DNA of 64,000 bases, taken from NCBI RefSeq assembly GCF_000420345.1, contig NZ_ATUT01000001.1, forward strand, positions 248,001 through 312,000, given 5' to 3'. The stretch comes from Faecalicoccus pleomorphus DSM 20574. Lineage in GTDB: Bacteria > Bacillota_I > Bacilli_A > Erysipelotrichales > Erysipelotrichaceae. Shown piece after piece: positions 1 to 8,482 of the stretch. The position numbers and the translations under genes are program-made. Numbering within the stretch: the stretch's first letter is position 1; each line of letters begins with the position of its first letter. Below the pieces are notes generated by a model. It searched no databases and was not told the DNA's origin. It saw nothing but the letters and a program-made list of their open reading frames with translations.

Positions 1-941
1 GGTCGCATGGGTTTGATACATGGAATGTGTTTTCTACAATACTCCACGACAAAATCAATATTGTCACTTAAATAGGCAAGCAGTTGATCCAGCCATTCTT
101 CCCCTTTATTCAAGGCTGTTTCCATCGCAATCAGACTGAATGCGTTGTTTCGGTGGATATCCATCCTGGCCCAGTATCGATCAAATACTTCCTTCTGTCT
201 TGCATCACTGAATACGACCGTACAGGCCTGCAGACCGGCCAGATTGAAGGTCTTCGTACACGAAATACACGTGATCACATCCGGATCGACCAGAGCCGAT
301 GGAATATGTGTCTTTCCATGGAAGACTAGATCCGAGTGAATCTCATCGGACACAACAGGAACCGAATATTTCTTACAAATGGAAAACATCCGTTCCAGAT
401 CTTTTCTTTCCCAAACGATGCCTAAAGGATTATGCGGTGAGCATAAGATAAACAGCGAAGCCTGGCTTGCCTTTTCTTCAAAATCCTTCCAGTCAATAGA
501 CCAGTTTCCGTTTTCTTCCACCAGACGGTTTTCAATCACCGTGCGATCCCAGGCTTCAACGACATCATAGAATTCCGGATAGACCGGTGTCTGAATCATG
601 ACTTTTCCACTCAACGGAGTAAACAGCTTGACGATAGCACTCAAAGAAGGAACCACACCTAACGCATAGGACATTTTCTTGATCTCCGGTTTCCAGCCAT
701 GACGTTTCTCCTGCCAGTTGGCATAGGCTTCAAAATACGAATCATCTCTGGAGGTATAACCCCATATACCTTCTTTGGCCCGTGATTCTAGAGCATCAAT
801 GATCGGCTGTGCGGTCTTGAAATCCATATCTGCCACCCATAGAGGAATGACATCCTCTGTACCAAACTTTTTGATTCGCTCATCATACTTCGCTGCATGA
901 TTCTTGGAACGATCTATGACTGTATCAAAGTTATACTTCAT
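1..941 (-). CDS. PatB/MalY-type pyridoxal-phosphate C-S lyase (3' partial)
   Basis: Fold-type I pyridoxal-phosphate enzyme of the MalY/PatB family, which cleaves C-S bonds (cystathionine beta-lyase activity) and resembles class I/II aminotransferases. About 313 residues are visible and the C-terminal quarter lies beyond the left edge. The protein opens MKYNFDTVIDRSKNHAAKYD, followed by WVADMDF, both typical of this family. The cofactor aspartate is in SDEIHSDL near residue 197 and the Schiff-base lysine in SCTKTFNLAG near residue 228. The ATG at 941 follows a purine-rich AAGTGAAAG. The exact substrate cannot be told from sequence; a plain aminotransferase is the alternative. Confidence 0.85.
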   Translation of the reverse strand, partial: MKYNFDTVIDRSKNHAAKYDERIKKFGTEDVIPLWVADMDFKTAQPIIDALESRAKEGIWGYTSRDDSYFEAYANWQEKRHGWKPEIKKMSYALGVVPSLSAIVKLFTPLSGKVMIQTPVYPEFYDVVEAWDRTVIENRLVEENGNWSIDWKDFEEKASQASLFILCSPHNPLGIVWERKDLERMFSICKKYSVPVVSDEIHSDLVFHGKTHIPSALVDPDVITCISCTKTFNLAGLQACTVVFSDARQKEVFDRYWARMDIHRNNAFSLIAMETALNKGEEWLDQLLAYLSDNIDFVVEYCRKHIPCIKPMR

Positions 942-1067
942 AATCTTTCACTTCTTTCTTTATTCCTATTTATTTCGTATGTTTACTATACTATACTCAT
1001 TATAGAGCCATTTACAAGTTATTTACACTACTGCCCACTTCTCAACTCAAAAAAAGAAAGGCTACTC

Positions 1068-1319
1068 ATGAAAAATCAAACAGTAAAAAGATTATTATTT
1101 GCGCTCATCGTCATTTATGTCTTTATAGGTCTGTGTGATATGGATCAAAGAATCTCTTCTCCTATTTTTCATATAATCGGCTATATAATCATGGCGATCA
1201 TTTGGTCTTTGCTTTATTATGATGCGAAACAAGCAAACCAAAAATATACTTGGTTGTTTTTGATTCTAATTGTTTCATATCTATTGCAGGTCATGAATGC
1301 GATTTCGCTGCTTTTCTAG
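1068..1319 (+). CDS. small three-span membrane protein, unknown
   Basis: An 83-residue protein that I do not recognise. It has three hydrophobic stretches (about residues 7-24, 32-50 and 59-80) joined by short polar loops, so it should be an integral membrane protein. The frame is open back to 897, but the ATG at 1068 has AGAAAGG at the right distance and the upstream part would overlap the patB start region, so I place the start here. It stands alone between the divergent patB-like gene and plsY. No function can be inferred. Confidence 0.6.
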   Translation: MKNQTVKRLLFALIVIYVFIGLCDMDQRISSPIFHIIGYIIMAIIWSLLYYDAKQANQKYTWLFLILIVSYLLQVMNAISLLF

Positions 1320-1379
1320 ACTTATTTATTTAGAATTTTCACCTATCGCATCCTTATTTTGTTTTTACTGAAGAATAAT

Positions 1380-1408
1380 TTTACATTTCCTATAAAACTG
1401 TTTAGAAT
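1380..1408 (+). promoter_or_regulatory. sigma-A-type promoter of plsY
   Basis: The -35 TTTACA (1380-1385) and -10 TAGAAT (1403-1408) are separated by 17 bases. This would give a leader of roughly 20 bases carrying the plsY Shine-Dalgarno sequence AAAGGTGAGGG. Confidence 0.6.
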
Positions 1409-1433
1409 AAAATTGTTGAAAAGGTGAGGGATT

Positions 1434-2057
1434 ATGAATTTTTTATATTTGATTCTTTGTATTTTACTGGGCTATCTTTTAGGTTCCATTCCCTTCGCAT
1501 TGGTCATTGGCAAGGTTTTCTATAAAACCGATATTCGCCAATACGGGTCTGGAAACTTAGGTGGTACCAATGCCGGACGTGTATTAGGAAGAAATGCCGG
1601 AATTTCCGTTATTGCCTGTGATATTTTAAAGGTTGTATTGGCCATGGGCCTAGCAAGCTTGATCGACGGCTCCTGCAGCATCTGGTGCGGTGTCGCTTGT
1701 TGTATCGGACACTGTTATCCTATATTTGCGCACTTTAAGGGTGGAAAAGCAGTCAGTACGATGTTTGGTTTCTTAGTTTCCTTATGGTTTTTTACTTTCC
1801 ATGATATCAGCTATGCCCTGGTTCCATTAGGAATGTTTTTAATCATTCTCTTTATTTTTAAATATGTATCGCTGGCCAGCATTTGTGCATCGATTGCCAG
1901 CTGTATGTATATCAGTGCTCGCGTTCTTTCATTAGCGCTGAATCCTATTTTTATCGTTTTAGCTTCATGGATTATGATGTTTTTGATTATCTATCGCCAT
2001 CGTTCCAATATTCAAAAGATTATGAACGCAACGGAAAATAAAATTTCCTGGCTCTAA
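1434..2057 (+). CDS. plsY: glycerol-3-phosphate acyltransferase PlsY
   Basis: Transfers the acyl group of acyl-phosphate to sn-glycerol-3-phosphate, making lysophosphatidate, the first step of phospholipid synthesis in most Gram-positives; it acts in the membrane. At 207 residues it has the family's normal length, with about five hydrophobic segments. The three conserved loops are visible: GSIPFALVIGK near residue 17, GSGNLGGTNAGRVLG near 38, and the later GHCYPIFAHFKGGKAV around 96-111. It has its own promoter and strong Shine-Dalgarno sequence. A hairpin directly downstream (2085-2119) acts as its terminator and also hides the start of the next gene. Confidence 0.93.
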   Translation: MNFLYLILCILLGYLLGSIPFALVIGKVFYKTDIRQYGSGNLGGTNAGRVLGRNAGISVIACDILKVVLAMGLASLIDGSCSIWCGVACCIGHCYPIFAHFKGGKAVSTMFGFLVSLWFFTFHDISYALVPLGMFLIILFIFKYVSLASICASIASCMYISARVLSLALNPIFIVLASWIMMFLIIYRHRSNIQKIMNATENKISWL

Positions 2058-2084
2058 AACTCTAAAAAGTAAGATATTGGTAAG

Positions 2085-2119
2085 AACACTTCATTACTCT
2101 AAGAATGAGGTGTTTTTTT
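2085..2119 (+). terminator. plsY intrinsic terminator containing the comK ribosome binding site
   Basis: An 11-bp stem pairs 2085-2095 with 2104-2114 (one G-U pair) around an 8-base loop and is followed by a run of T ending at 2119. The 3' arm contains GAGGTG (2107-2112), the only plausible Shine-Dalgarno sequence for the ATG at 2120, which comes right after the U-tract. One element can therefore end the plsY transcript and hide the comK start in any read-through RNA. Confidence 0.8.
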
Positions 2120-2533
2120 ATGACAAACTATCTATATTACAATTATGCGAATAGTTCTGTTTGTAAGGTCGCAGAAGAACAAATAGAATATGAGCCTTGC
2201 TCCAGCGTTCATCGTTATTTTGACAAGGAATGCCTACGTCATGGTTCCACTTTAAAAGGGCGAAAAACGGCCTATGCGAACCAGATGAACCAAAAACAGT
2301 ATATTCCTGTCATTGTTCAGGAAAATCCGCATTGTATCTTTTTTCCAATCAAACCTTTAGATGATCCAAACAACATATGGATTTGTTATGAAAAGATTGA
2401 TTTTGTGACCTACAACAAAAAAACATGTACGATCCATTTTAAAGATCATACATGTTTAGGGTGTAAAGAGCTGCATCGTGTTCAAAAACAGATGCGTCAA
2501 ATATTTCGTTATTTAAGACGTTTGGATGTCTAA
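2120..2533 (+). CDS. comK: ComK-family competence transcription factor (short)
   Basis: A 137-residue protein that matches the core of ComK, the DNA-binding activator of late competence genes in Bacillus. The recognisable stretch is HGSTLKGRKTAYANQMNQ (compare the GSSYEGRKAGT block of ComK), then a CIFFPIKPLDDPNNIWICYE block (compare YFFPT...CAWISH), a short beta segment, and a basic C-terminus with RVQKQMRQIFRYLRRL. It is shorter than Bacillus ComK (about 190 residues), mainly at both ends. An ATG at 2105 is in frame but falls inside the terminator stem, so 2120 is preferred. It overlaps the convergent RidA-like gene by 4 bases. Assignment is by motif recall only. Confidence 0.72.
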   Translation: MTNYLYYNYANSSVCKVAEEQIEYEPCSSVHRYFDKECLRHGSTLKGRKTAYANQMNQKQYIPVIVQENPHCIFFPIKPLDDPNNIWICYEKIDFVTYNKKTCTIHFKDHTCLGCKELHRVQKQMRQIFRYLRRLDV

Positions 2534-2961
2534 TCGTGACAGCCGCCATTGCATCCATGACAGCCGTTAGAGCAGGCACTTTCCTTTTGTTGGTGTTCAT
2601 AACGTAAAGTATTTACCCCTAAGGCTTCAATTGATACCAGCGCATTCTCTTCCAGATTGTTGACCTCGACAAAGCTGCAGGCCGGAAAAGGTGCTTCCAC
2701 AAAGTTTTTGAAAGCCTGTAAAAAGGATGTTTTATTTTGGATATCTGTAAGATATACGGTAAATTTTACTAAGTGATGCATCTGTAAACCAAAATCCTCG
2801 ATTGCATCCAATACTTTATTGCATGCGGTCAAAGTCTGTTCTTCTATTGTTTCTCCGTTGCCGGTTTGTGCGCTGACATATACAAAATCACCTAGCATAA
2901 CGGCTTTAGATACACAATCGCATCCTTCCTGTTTACCCGTGGAATTCAAAAAAACGTTCAT
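2530..2961 (-). CDS. RidA/YjgF-family protein with Cys/His-rich tail
   Basis: A RidA/YER057c/UK114-fold protein of 143 residues. Active RidA members hydrolyse reactive enamine/imine intermediates made by PLP enzymes, using an arginine in a VEVARLP-type motif. Here the matching stretch reads VEVNNLEENA, so that arginine is absent and deaminase activity is doubtful. The C-terminus carries an extra tail ending CSNGCHGCNGGCHD, with four cysteines and two histidines, which looks able to bind metal. A good Shine-Dalgarno sequence (AGGAGATG) precedes the ATG. It lies 11 bases downstream of ftsK in the same orientation and is probably the last gene of that transcript. Confidence 0.82.
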   Translation of the reverse strand: MNVFLNSTGKQEGCDCVSKAVMLGDFVYVSAQTGNGETIEEQTLTACNKVLDAIEDFGLQMHHLVKFTVYLTDIQNKTSFLQAFKNFVEAPFPACSFVEVNNLEENALVSIEALGVNTLRYEHQQKESACSNGCHGCNGGCHD

Positions 2962-2972
2962 TACTACATCTC

Positions 2973-5243
2973 CTATTCTTCGGGGTCTTCCAAAGTATTC
3001 TGCACTAAGATCTTTCTTGGTTTAGAGCCGTTGGCCGGACCAATCACACCTTGTTCTTCCAAAGCATCGATCAAGCGAGCAGCACGCGAATAGCCTACCG
3101 AGAACTTTCTCTGAATCAGAGAAGTGCTGGCTCTGCGTGACTGTACGACAAAGTTTTTGACTTGATCATAGAGCGGATCGGCACATTCGGATCCGACTTC
3201 CTGTCCCTGTGACTGCAGATCTTTGAGCTGAATAAAGGCATCGTCATAATGAGGACTGGCCTGTGACTTGACATAGGCTGAAATACGGTTGACTTCCTCA
3301 TCTTTGATAAAGACCCCCTGTATTCGTTTTGGACTTGTCTCCCCATTAGGAAGATACAACATATCCCCATATCCAAGCAAGCGTTCTGCCCCGGATTGAT
3401 CTAAAATCGTTCGAGAATCGGTTGAAGAACTAACCGCAAAGGCAATTCTGGATGGGATATTGGCCTTAATGACACCTGTGATCACATCAACACTAGGTCT
3501 TTGTGTCGCAACGATCAAGTGAATACCGGCGGCTCTGGCAAGCTGTGTGATGCGCTGAATACTGGATTCCACTTCCTTTGCAGCAACCAACATTAAATCA
3601 GCCAACTCGTCAATAATGACGACGATTCGCGGCAGTTTCTTTAAGCTGTCATTTGGATAATTCATAACATGTTCATTGTAAGATTGGATATTTCTTACAC
3701 CCAAATGGCCAAACAAGTCATAGCGATGTTCCATGATCTGAACGATGACTTTTAAAGCTTTATTGGCCAAGTCACCATCCGTGATAACTGGAGCCAAAAG
3801 ATGTGGTACATCGTTATAAGGGGTAAATTCCACCTTTTTAGGATCAATCAGGACCATTTTTACTTCATCTGGTCTGGTTCGTAACAAAATCGATGAAATA
3901 ATAGAGTTAACACAGACAGATTTTCCGGAACCTGTAGCACCCGCAATCAATAGATGCGGCATTTTATTCAATTCGCCATAAACACAGTTTCCCATCAAAT
4001 CTTTTCCCAAACAGAACAGAAGCTTTTTATCTTTTAAAGAATCCGGAATGCTTTTGACAAGCTCTTTCATTTGTACGGTAGTTTTTTCTACATTTGGTAT
4101 TTCGATGCCTACTGCACTTTTCCCCGGAATCGGCGCTTCGATACGAATATCTTTGGCGGCCAAAGCCATTTTTATATCATATTGCAGGTTACTGATACGA
4201 TTAACACGCACACCCAGTTCCGGACGCACTTCAAATTTTGTGACACTGGGTCCGATATGAATTTGCACCAGAGTAGCATTCACACCAAATTCATGCAGAA
4301 TTTCCATCAATTTATGGCCTTGTTGTTTTGCTGACTGCACATTGACATTATTCTTAGATTTTTTCTCAATTTCATTTAAGATAGAAAGTCTTGGCAGGCG
4401 ATAATTCGCATAAGCTTGTTCTTCATCCGCAATATACTCTGCCGGTTGATCAATAACTTCTTTAACTTCTACAACAGGCTCTGTTTTTTCTATGACATCC
4501 GGTTCAATGGTATGAATAGCCGGTTCATCCATATCATCGGCTACAAATAAGTTTGATTCTTCAGGATCAGCCTCCAAAAACATAGAATCATTCAATACCA
4601 CTTCTTCTTTCGGCTTAGTCTTTGTTGGTTTCGATTTTTTGGTCTGTGTCTTCTTTTGTGCACGCTTATTTTCAATCAACATGCGTATAGCATCATATCC
4701 AAACAAGCTGAAGGCGAGAATGATGAACAACACGATCAAAACGATACATCCTGTCGCATCAAACAAGCTGTAAAAGATACCAATCAATAAAGCACCGATC
4801 AATCCGCTTTTGGTCAAAGTCGAACCCGATAAAATAGAAAAAATATTCGATCCGATCTCACGCAACACACTCCAGCTTTCCTGATTGACAACTTCATTCA
4901 ACCCTTCCAACATCAACCATGCGATAAACAAAAAGAGCACGCCGACATAGTATCGAGCAGGAATTCGCTGAAGATCAAAACGAATAAAGACTAATAGGCT
5001 TCCCAAAATCAAAAGCAGGTAAAACAAGCTTGCCAATGAGCCCAGTAATAAATTGGCCAAATGATAAAAGAAGGTTCCTACGATACCCAGCTGAAAAAAT
5101 GCGATAATACTGATCGCAATAAGAGAAAGCAGAAGACACACGCGAACAAGGTTCGATTGTGTCTTGGACGCCTGTGTCTTTCGTTTTGTCGTTGTTTTTT
5201 TACGATTTGATGTTTTTTTTGTTCTGGCATTAGCCAATTTCAT
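2973..5243 (-). CDS. ftsK: DNA translocase FtsK/SpoIIIE
   Basis: Septal DNA pump that clears chromosomal DNA from the closing division septum. The 756-residue protein has a basic start, about four transmembrane segments within residues 35-190, an acidic/lysine-rich linker (about 190-290), then the motor with Walker A GATGSGKS near residue 434, Walker B IVVIIDELADL and the ATQRPSVDVITG block. The C-terminal gamma winged helix, which reads chromosome orientation signals, is present (VQSRRASTSLIQRKFSVGY). The ATG at 5243 is only three bases from AGGAG; a TTG six bases downstream (5237) is better spaced and may be used. It follows the RNase J gene by 9 bases. Confidence 0.95.
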   Translation of the reverse strand: MKLANARTKKTSNRKKTTTKRKTQASKTQSNLVRVCLLLSLIAISIIAFFQLGIVGTFFYHLANLLLGSLASLFYLLLILGSLLVFIRFDLQRIPARYYVGVLFLFIAWLMLEGLNEVVNQESWSVLREIGSNIFSILSGSTLTKSGLIGALLIGIFYSLFDATGCIVLIVLFIILAFSLFGYDAIRMLIENKRAQKKTQTKKSKPTKTKPKEEVVLNDSMFLEADPEESNLFVADDMDEPAIHTIEPDVIEKTEPVVEVKEVIDQPAEYIADEEQAYANYRLPRLSILNEIEKKSKNNVNVQSAKQQGHKLMEILHEFGVNATLVQIHIGPSVTKFEVRPELGVRVNRISNLQYDIKMALAAKDIRIEAPIPGKSAVGIEIPNVEKTTVQMKELVKSIPDSLKDKKLLFCLGKDLMGNCVYGELNKMPHLLIAGATGSGKSVCVNSIISSILLRTRPDEVKMVLIDPKKVEFTPYNDVPHLLAPVITDGDLANKALKVIVQIMEHRYDLFGHLGVRNIQSYNEHVMNYPNDSLKKLPRIVVIIDELADLMLVAAKEVESSIQRITQLARAAGIHLIVATQRPSVDVITGVIKANIPSRIAFAVSSSTDSRTILDQSGAERLLGYGDMLYLPNGETSPKRIQGVFIKDEEVNRISAYVKSQASPHYDDAFIQLKDLQSQGQEVGSECADPLYDQVKNFVVQSRRASTSLIQRKFSVGYSRAARLIDALEEQGVIGPANGSKPRKILVQNTLEDPEE

Positions 5244-5252
5244 CAACTCCTT

Positions 5253-6950
5253 TTACTGATTGTTGATTTCCAAGATAACCGGTAAGACCATCGGTCTTTT
5301 GGCGGTCTGTTTGTACAAATATTTTGAAATCTTATCTCGGATTTCATTACGCGTTGTCAAATTATCATACGTTTTATTCGCCACCGCTTCCTGAATCGTA
5401 TCCTCCAAGATCTTTCCGACATCCGTGGTGATATATTCTGCATCTTTGACATAGATCAAGCCACGTGTTTGAATATCCGGCCCGTTAATGATCTTCTTTG
5501 TCTTGGCATCTAAACCGATTGCCAGGATCATCACACCATCGGTAGAAAGAATCTCACGATCCTTTAAAACCACACCGGCCATATCCCAGTTTTCCTTACC
5601 GTCGATCATCACATCGTGTAGTTCCAGTTCCATAGAACAAGAACGTAACTTCCGGTTTTCAAATGTTGCGACCTGCCCATTATCCAGTAAGATGATTTGG
5701 CTTGGTTTATAGCCCATTTCCAGTGCAATTTCCGAGTTCATGTACAAATGACGATACTCTCCTTTGACCGGAATGTAATATTTTGGTTTCATCAAAAAGA
5801 GCATCATTTTTAAGTCTTCTTTAGAAGGGTGCATGCTTAATACATTACGATCCAATACAAGAATCGTTCCCTCTTCCTTATAAATATCGTTTTCCATTGA
5901 TTTAAAGACTTTTTCCACACCCGGAATCACCGGTGATGCGATTACGATCACATCGTTTTGCGTAAAGACGATATCTTCCACTTCATTATTGGCAATATTG
6001 GACATGGTTTTGAATAAAGACTTTCCCTGTCCGCTGATGATCACTACAACATTATCCGGTGCTTCCTTGATATAGGATGGATCTAACACCAGTTTCTTTG
6101 GAATCGATACATTGAAATCCTCTAAATTCGCAACCAGTTCTCTTAGCTCTTTAGAATAAAAGATCATAGGGCGATCGTATTGAATACAACACTCGATGAT
6201 TTCCTGAATACGATACACACTTTGCGTATAGACACTCACAAAAACACGGTTATGATCGGTCTGTTCCAAAACCTGAGAGAATTTTTCTGTAATGCGATGA
6301 TTCGGTGCCGTATGGCCGGAGCGCTCTGCACCTTTACTTTCCTGTAAAAGAACCAGTACACCTTCATTTCCCAATTTCGAACAAGTTGTAAAATCTCCAC
6401 GATAGCTGTCATGCAGATCATCGTAATCTTCAATAAATTCTCCGGAGTAAACAACATACCCCTGGATGGTTGAAATGGCAAGACCAAACGTGCCAGGATA
6501 TGCATGTGTTACCGGAAAAAACACCACTTTATGCGCTCCGATTTTTCTTTGATCATGTCGTTTGATCGTATGGATCTTACTTCCGGTAATTCGTTCCTTT
6601 TTAAAGACCTTATGAATGGCCTTAGAAGCCAATGGCGATGTATAAATATTCGCCTTGATATTTTTCATAAGATATGGCAAAGCGCCCATGACATCATCGT
6701 GTCCATGTGTAATAAAAATTCCGGCAATACGATCCTGATTTTCAATCAAATACGTAAAGTCCTGTACAATAAATTCGATTCCCAGTGATTCTTTTTCTTC
6801 CGGAAATTTAATTCCGGCTTCGATGATATAAATATCCTGATCCACTTCCACGACCATCATATTCTTACCATCTTCATCCAATCCTCCTAAACAAAAGATA
6901 CGGATTCTTTCATTCACAGAGCTGATTTCCTTATTATTTTTGTTTTTCAT
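5253..6950 (-). CDS. RNase J-family protein with degraded active site (RNase J2-like)
   Basis: Metallo-beta-lactamase/beta-CASP protein of 565 residues, full length for RNase J. RNase J1 of Bacillus is a 5'-3' exonuclease/endonuclease; J2 is its weakly active partner. The signature THGHEDHIGG reads THGHDDVMGA here (residues 81-90), so the second metal histidine is Val87. The GDF aspartate is a glutamate (SGEF, residue 171), and the C-terminal PVHGEYR histidine is lysine (PVKGEYR). His82, His84, Asp86 and His149 remain. Its place beside ftsK matches rnjB in Bacillus. It is expected to be structural or weakly catalytic and to need a second RNase J elsewhere. Confidence 0.87.
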   Translation of the reverse strand: MKNKNNKEISSVNERIRIFCLGGLDEDGKNMMVVEVDQDIYIIEAGIKFPEEKESLGIEFIVQDFTYLIENQDRIAGIFITHGHDDVMGALPYLMKNIKANIYTSPLASKAIHKVFKKERITGSKIHTIKRHDQRKIGAHKVVFFPVTHAYPGTFGLAISTIQGYVVYSGEFIEDYDDLHDSYRGDFTTCSKLGNEGVLVLLQESKGAERSGHTAPNHRITEKFSQVLEQTDHNRVFVSVYTQSVYRIQEIIECCIQYDRPMIFYSKELRELVANLEDFNVSIPKKLVLDPSYIKEAPDNVVVIISGQGKSLFKTMSNIANNEVEDIVFTQNDVIVIASPVIPGVEKVFKSMENDIYKEEGTILVLDRNVLSMHPSKEDLKMMLFLMKPKYYIPVKGEYRHLYMNSEIALEMGYKPSQIILLDNGQVATFENRKLRSCSMELELHDVMIDGKENWDMAGVVLKDREILSTDGVMILAIGLDAKTKKIINGPDIQTRGLIYVKDAEYITTDVGKILEDTIQEAVANKTYDNLTTRNEIRDKISKYLYKQTAKRPMVLPVILEINNQ

Positions 6951-6984
6951 AAGCCCTCGTTTCTAATATAATCATTCTATTTTT

Positions 6985-6993
6985 ATTATATCA
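6985..6993 (-). promoter_or_regulatory. extended -10 promoter of the RNase J-ftsK operon
   Basis: On the minus strand TGATATAAT gives a TGN-extended -10 box. The TGA supplying the TG element is the miaB stop codon (6991-6993). No good -35 box was found. Transcription would start near 6978, leaving a leader of about 27 bases with GAGGG before the ATG at 6950. Confidence 0.55.
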
Positions 6994-8424
6994 TATTGCC
7001 TCTCCATCCAAAGAGAATGTTTTTCCGGTTTTGATGCGTACTTTGACAAACTGGCCCGGTTCGATATTTTCTCCGGTAAAGTTCACCAGCTTATTTGTAT
7101 CGGTATATCCCGAATAGACATGATCATCCTTCTTACTGGTCCCATCTACCAAAACTTCTACGATTCGACCTTCATAAGCTTTATTCTTTTCTAAGGCATA
7201 AGCATTCCAAACCTTGTTTAAACGAGCCAGACGCTTTGATTTCGTTTCCATATCAATTGAGTCCTTCATGCGAGCAGCCGGTGTACCGGGACGTGCCGAA
7301 AAGATAAAAGTAAACGCATTATCAAATTTACATTCTTCCATGACTTTGATCGTATTCTCAAACTGATCATCCGTTTCATTCGGAAAACCAACAATAATAT
7401 CCGTACTAACAGAAACATTAGGAATACGTTCTTTGATCTTATAGAACAATTCCATGTACGATTCTCTAGTATAGCGACGACCCATCATGCGTAAGATTTC
7501 CGAATCTCCGGACTGCAGCGGCAAATGCACAAAAGGCATCACATTATCGTATTTGGCAATCACATCGATCATATCATCAGAAAAATCCCAGGGATGGCTT
7601 GTCGTAAAGCGAATACGTGGAATACCGATCTTTGCACATTCCTCCAACAAGGTCGCAAAATTGATGTTAGGATCAATATCTTTTCCATATGCGTTGACAT
7701 TCTGCCCAAGTAACGTAATTTCCTTATATCCCTGCTCTTTTAGCTCCCTGACTTCATCTAAGATTTGTTCCATAGTACGAGAACGTTGTTTTCCACGTGT
7801 ATAAGGAACGATACAGTACGTACAGAACTTATCACAGCCATACATTATATTAACCCATGCCTTAAATTTTCCAAAGCGATGTACCGGAAGATTTTCATAA
7901 ACTTCCCCTTCTTTGGAATAAATTTCAACTACACGTTTTCCTTCATGAATCACACTATATAACATTTCCGGTAAATTCTGTATATTATGAGTGCCGAAAA
8001 TCAAACGCACCTGAGGATATTTTGACAAAAGATTTTCGACAAAGCCTTCTTCCTGGGACATACATCCGCATACACCGATCACAAGATTTTTATTTTCATA
8101 GTAAAAACGTTTAAAATTTCCGATTTCCCCCAACACTTTATCCGTGGCATTTTGACGAATAGCACAAGTGTTGATCAAAATCACATCTACATGATCCGGT
8201 TCCATGGAACGCTCAAAACCCAACGCATCCAAAATACCTGCCAAGGTTTCACTGTCTCTTTCATTTGCCTGACAGCCATATGTTGAAATATAGTATTTTT
8301 TATTACGTCCGATCCACTTTGCCTCTTCCGGAATAATAAAGGAATCAATACGTGGCGAAGGCAACTTAGTTCTCTTACGAGCCGCTTCCAAATCCGGAAG
8401 CATCCACTCTGGTCTTATTTTCAT
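6991..8424 (-). CDS. miaB: tRNA-2-methylthio-N6-dimethylallyladenosine synthase MiaB
   Basis: Radical-SAM methylthiotransferase that adds the 2-methylthio group to i6A37 of tRNAs reading UNN codons. The 477 residues contain the N-terminal UPF0004 domain (STYGCQANERDSE; three cluster cysteines), the radical-SAM motif CDKFCTYC followed by VPYTRGKQRSR, and a C-terminal TRAM domain. I start it at the ATG at 8424, which has GGAGGAAAG six bases upstream. A start at 8454 would fall in the ferredoxin terminator hairpin. Its stop codon overlaps the promoter of the next operon. Expression may depend on read-through of that terminator. Confidence 0.95.
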   Translation of the reverse strand: MKIRPEWMLPDLEAARKRTKLPSPRIDSFIIPEEAKWIGRNKKYYISTYGCQANERDSETLAGILDALGFERSMEPDHVDVILINTCAIRQNATDKVLGEIGNFKRFYYENKNLVIGVCGCMSQEEGFVENLLSKYPQVRLIFGTHNIQNLPEMLYSVIHEGKRVVEIYSKEGEVYENLPVHRFGKFKAWVNIMYGCDKFCTYCIVPYTRGKQRSRTMEQILDEVRELKEQGYKEITLLGQNVNAYGKDIDPNINFATLLEECAKIGIPRIRFTTSHPWDFSDDMIDVIAKYDNVMPFVHLPLQSGDSEILRMMGRRYTRESYMELFYKIKERIPNVSVSTDIIVGFPNETDDQFENTIKVMEECKFDNAFTFIFSARPGTPAARMKDSIDMETKSKRLARLNKVWNAYALEKNKAYEGRIVEVLVDGTSKKDDHVYSGYTDTNKLVNFTGENIEPGQFVKVRIKTGKTFSLDGEAI

Positions 8425-8443
8425 TTTCTTTCCTCCATTAAAA

Positions 8444-8467
8444 AAGCCAAGCACTTTGGCTTGGCTT
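8444..8467 (-). terminator. terminator after ferredoxin gene
   Basis: A perfect 9-bp inverted repeat (8444-8452 with 8459-8467, loop of 6) is followed on the minus strand by a run of T. It sits between the ferredoxin gene and miaB, so miaB is reached only by read-through or an unseen promoter. Confidence 0.85.
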
Positions 8468-8482
8468 AGTCTCTACAGATAA

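Noticed and set aside
2105-2122. ATG at 2105 as comK start
   Set aside because: It is inside the terminator stem-loop and has no upstream Shine-Dalgarno sequence; the ATG at 2120 is correctly spaced from GAGGTG.
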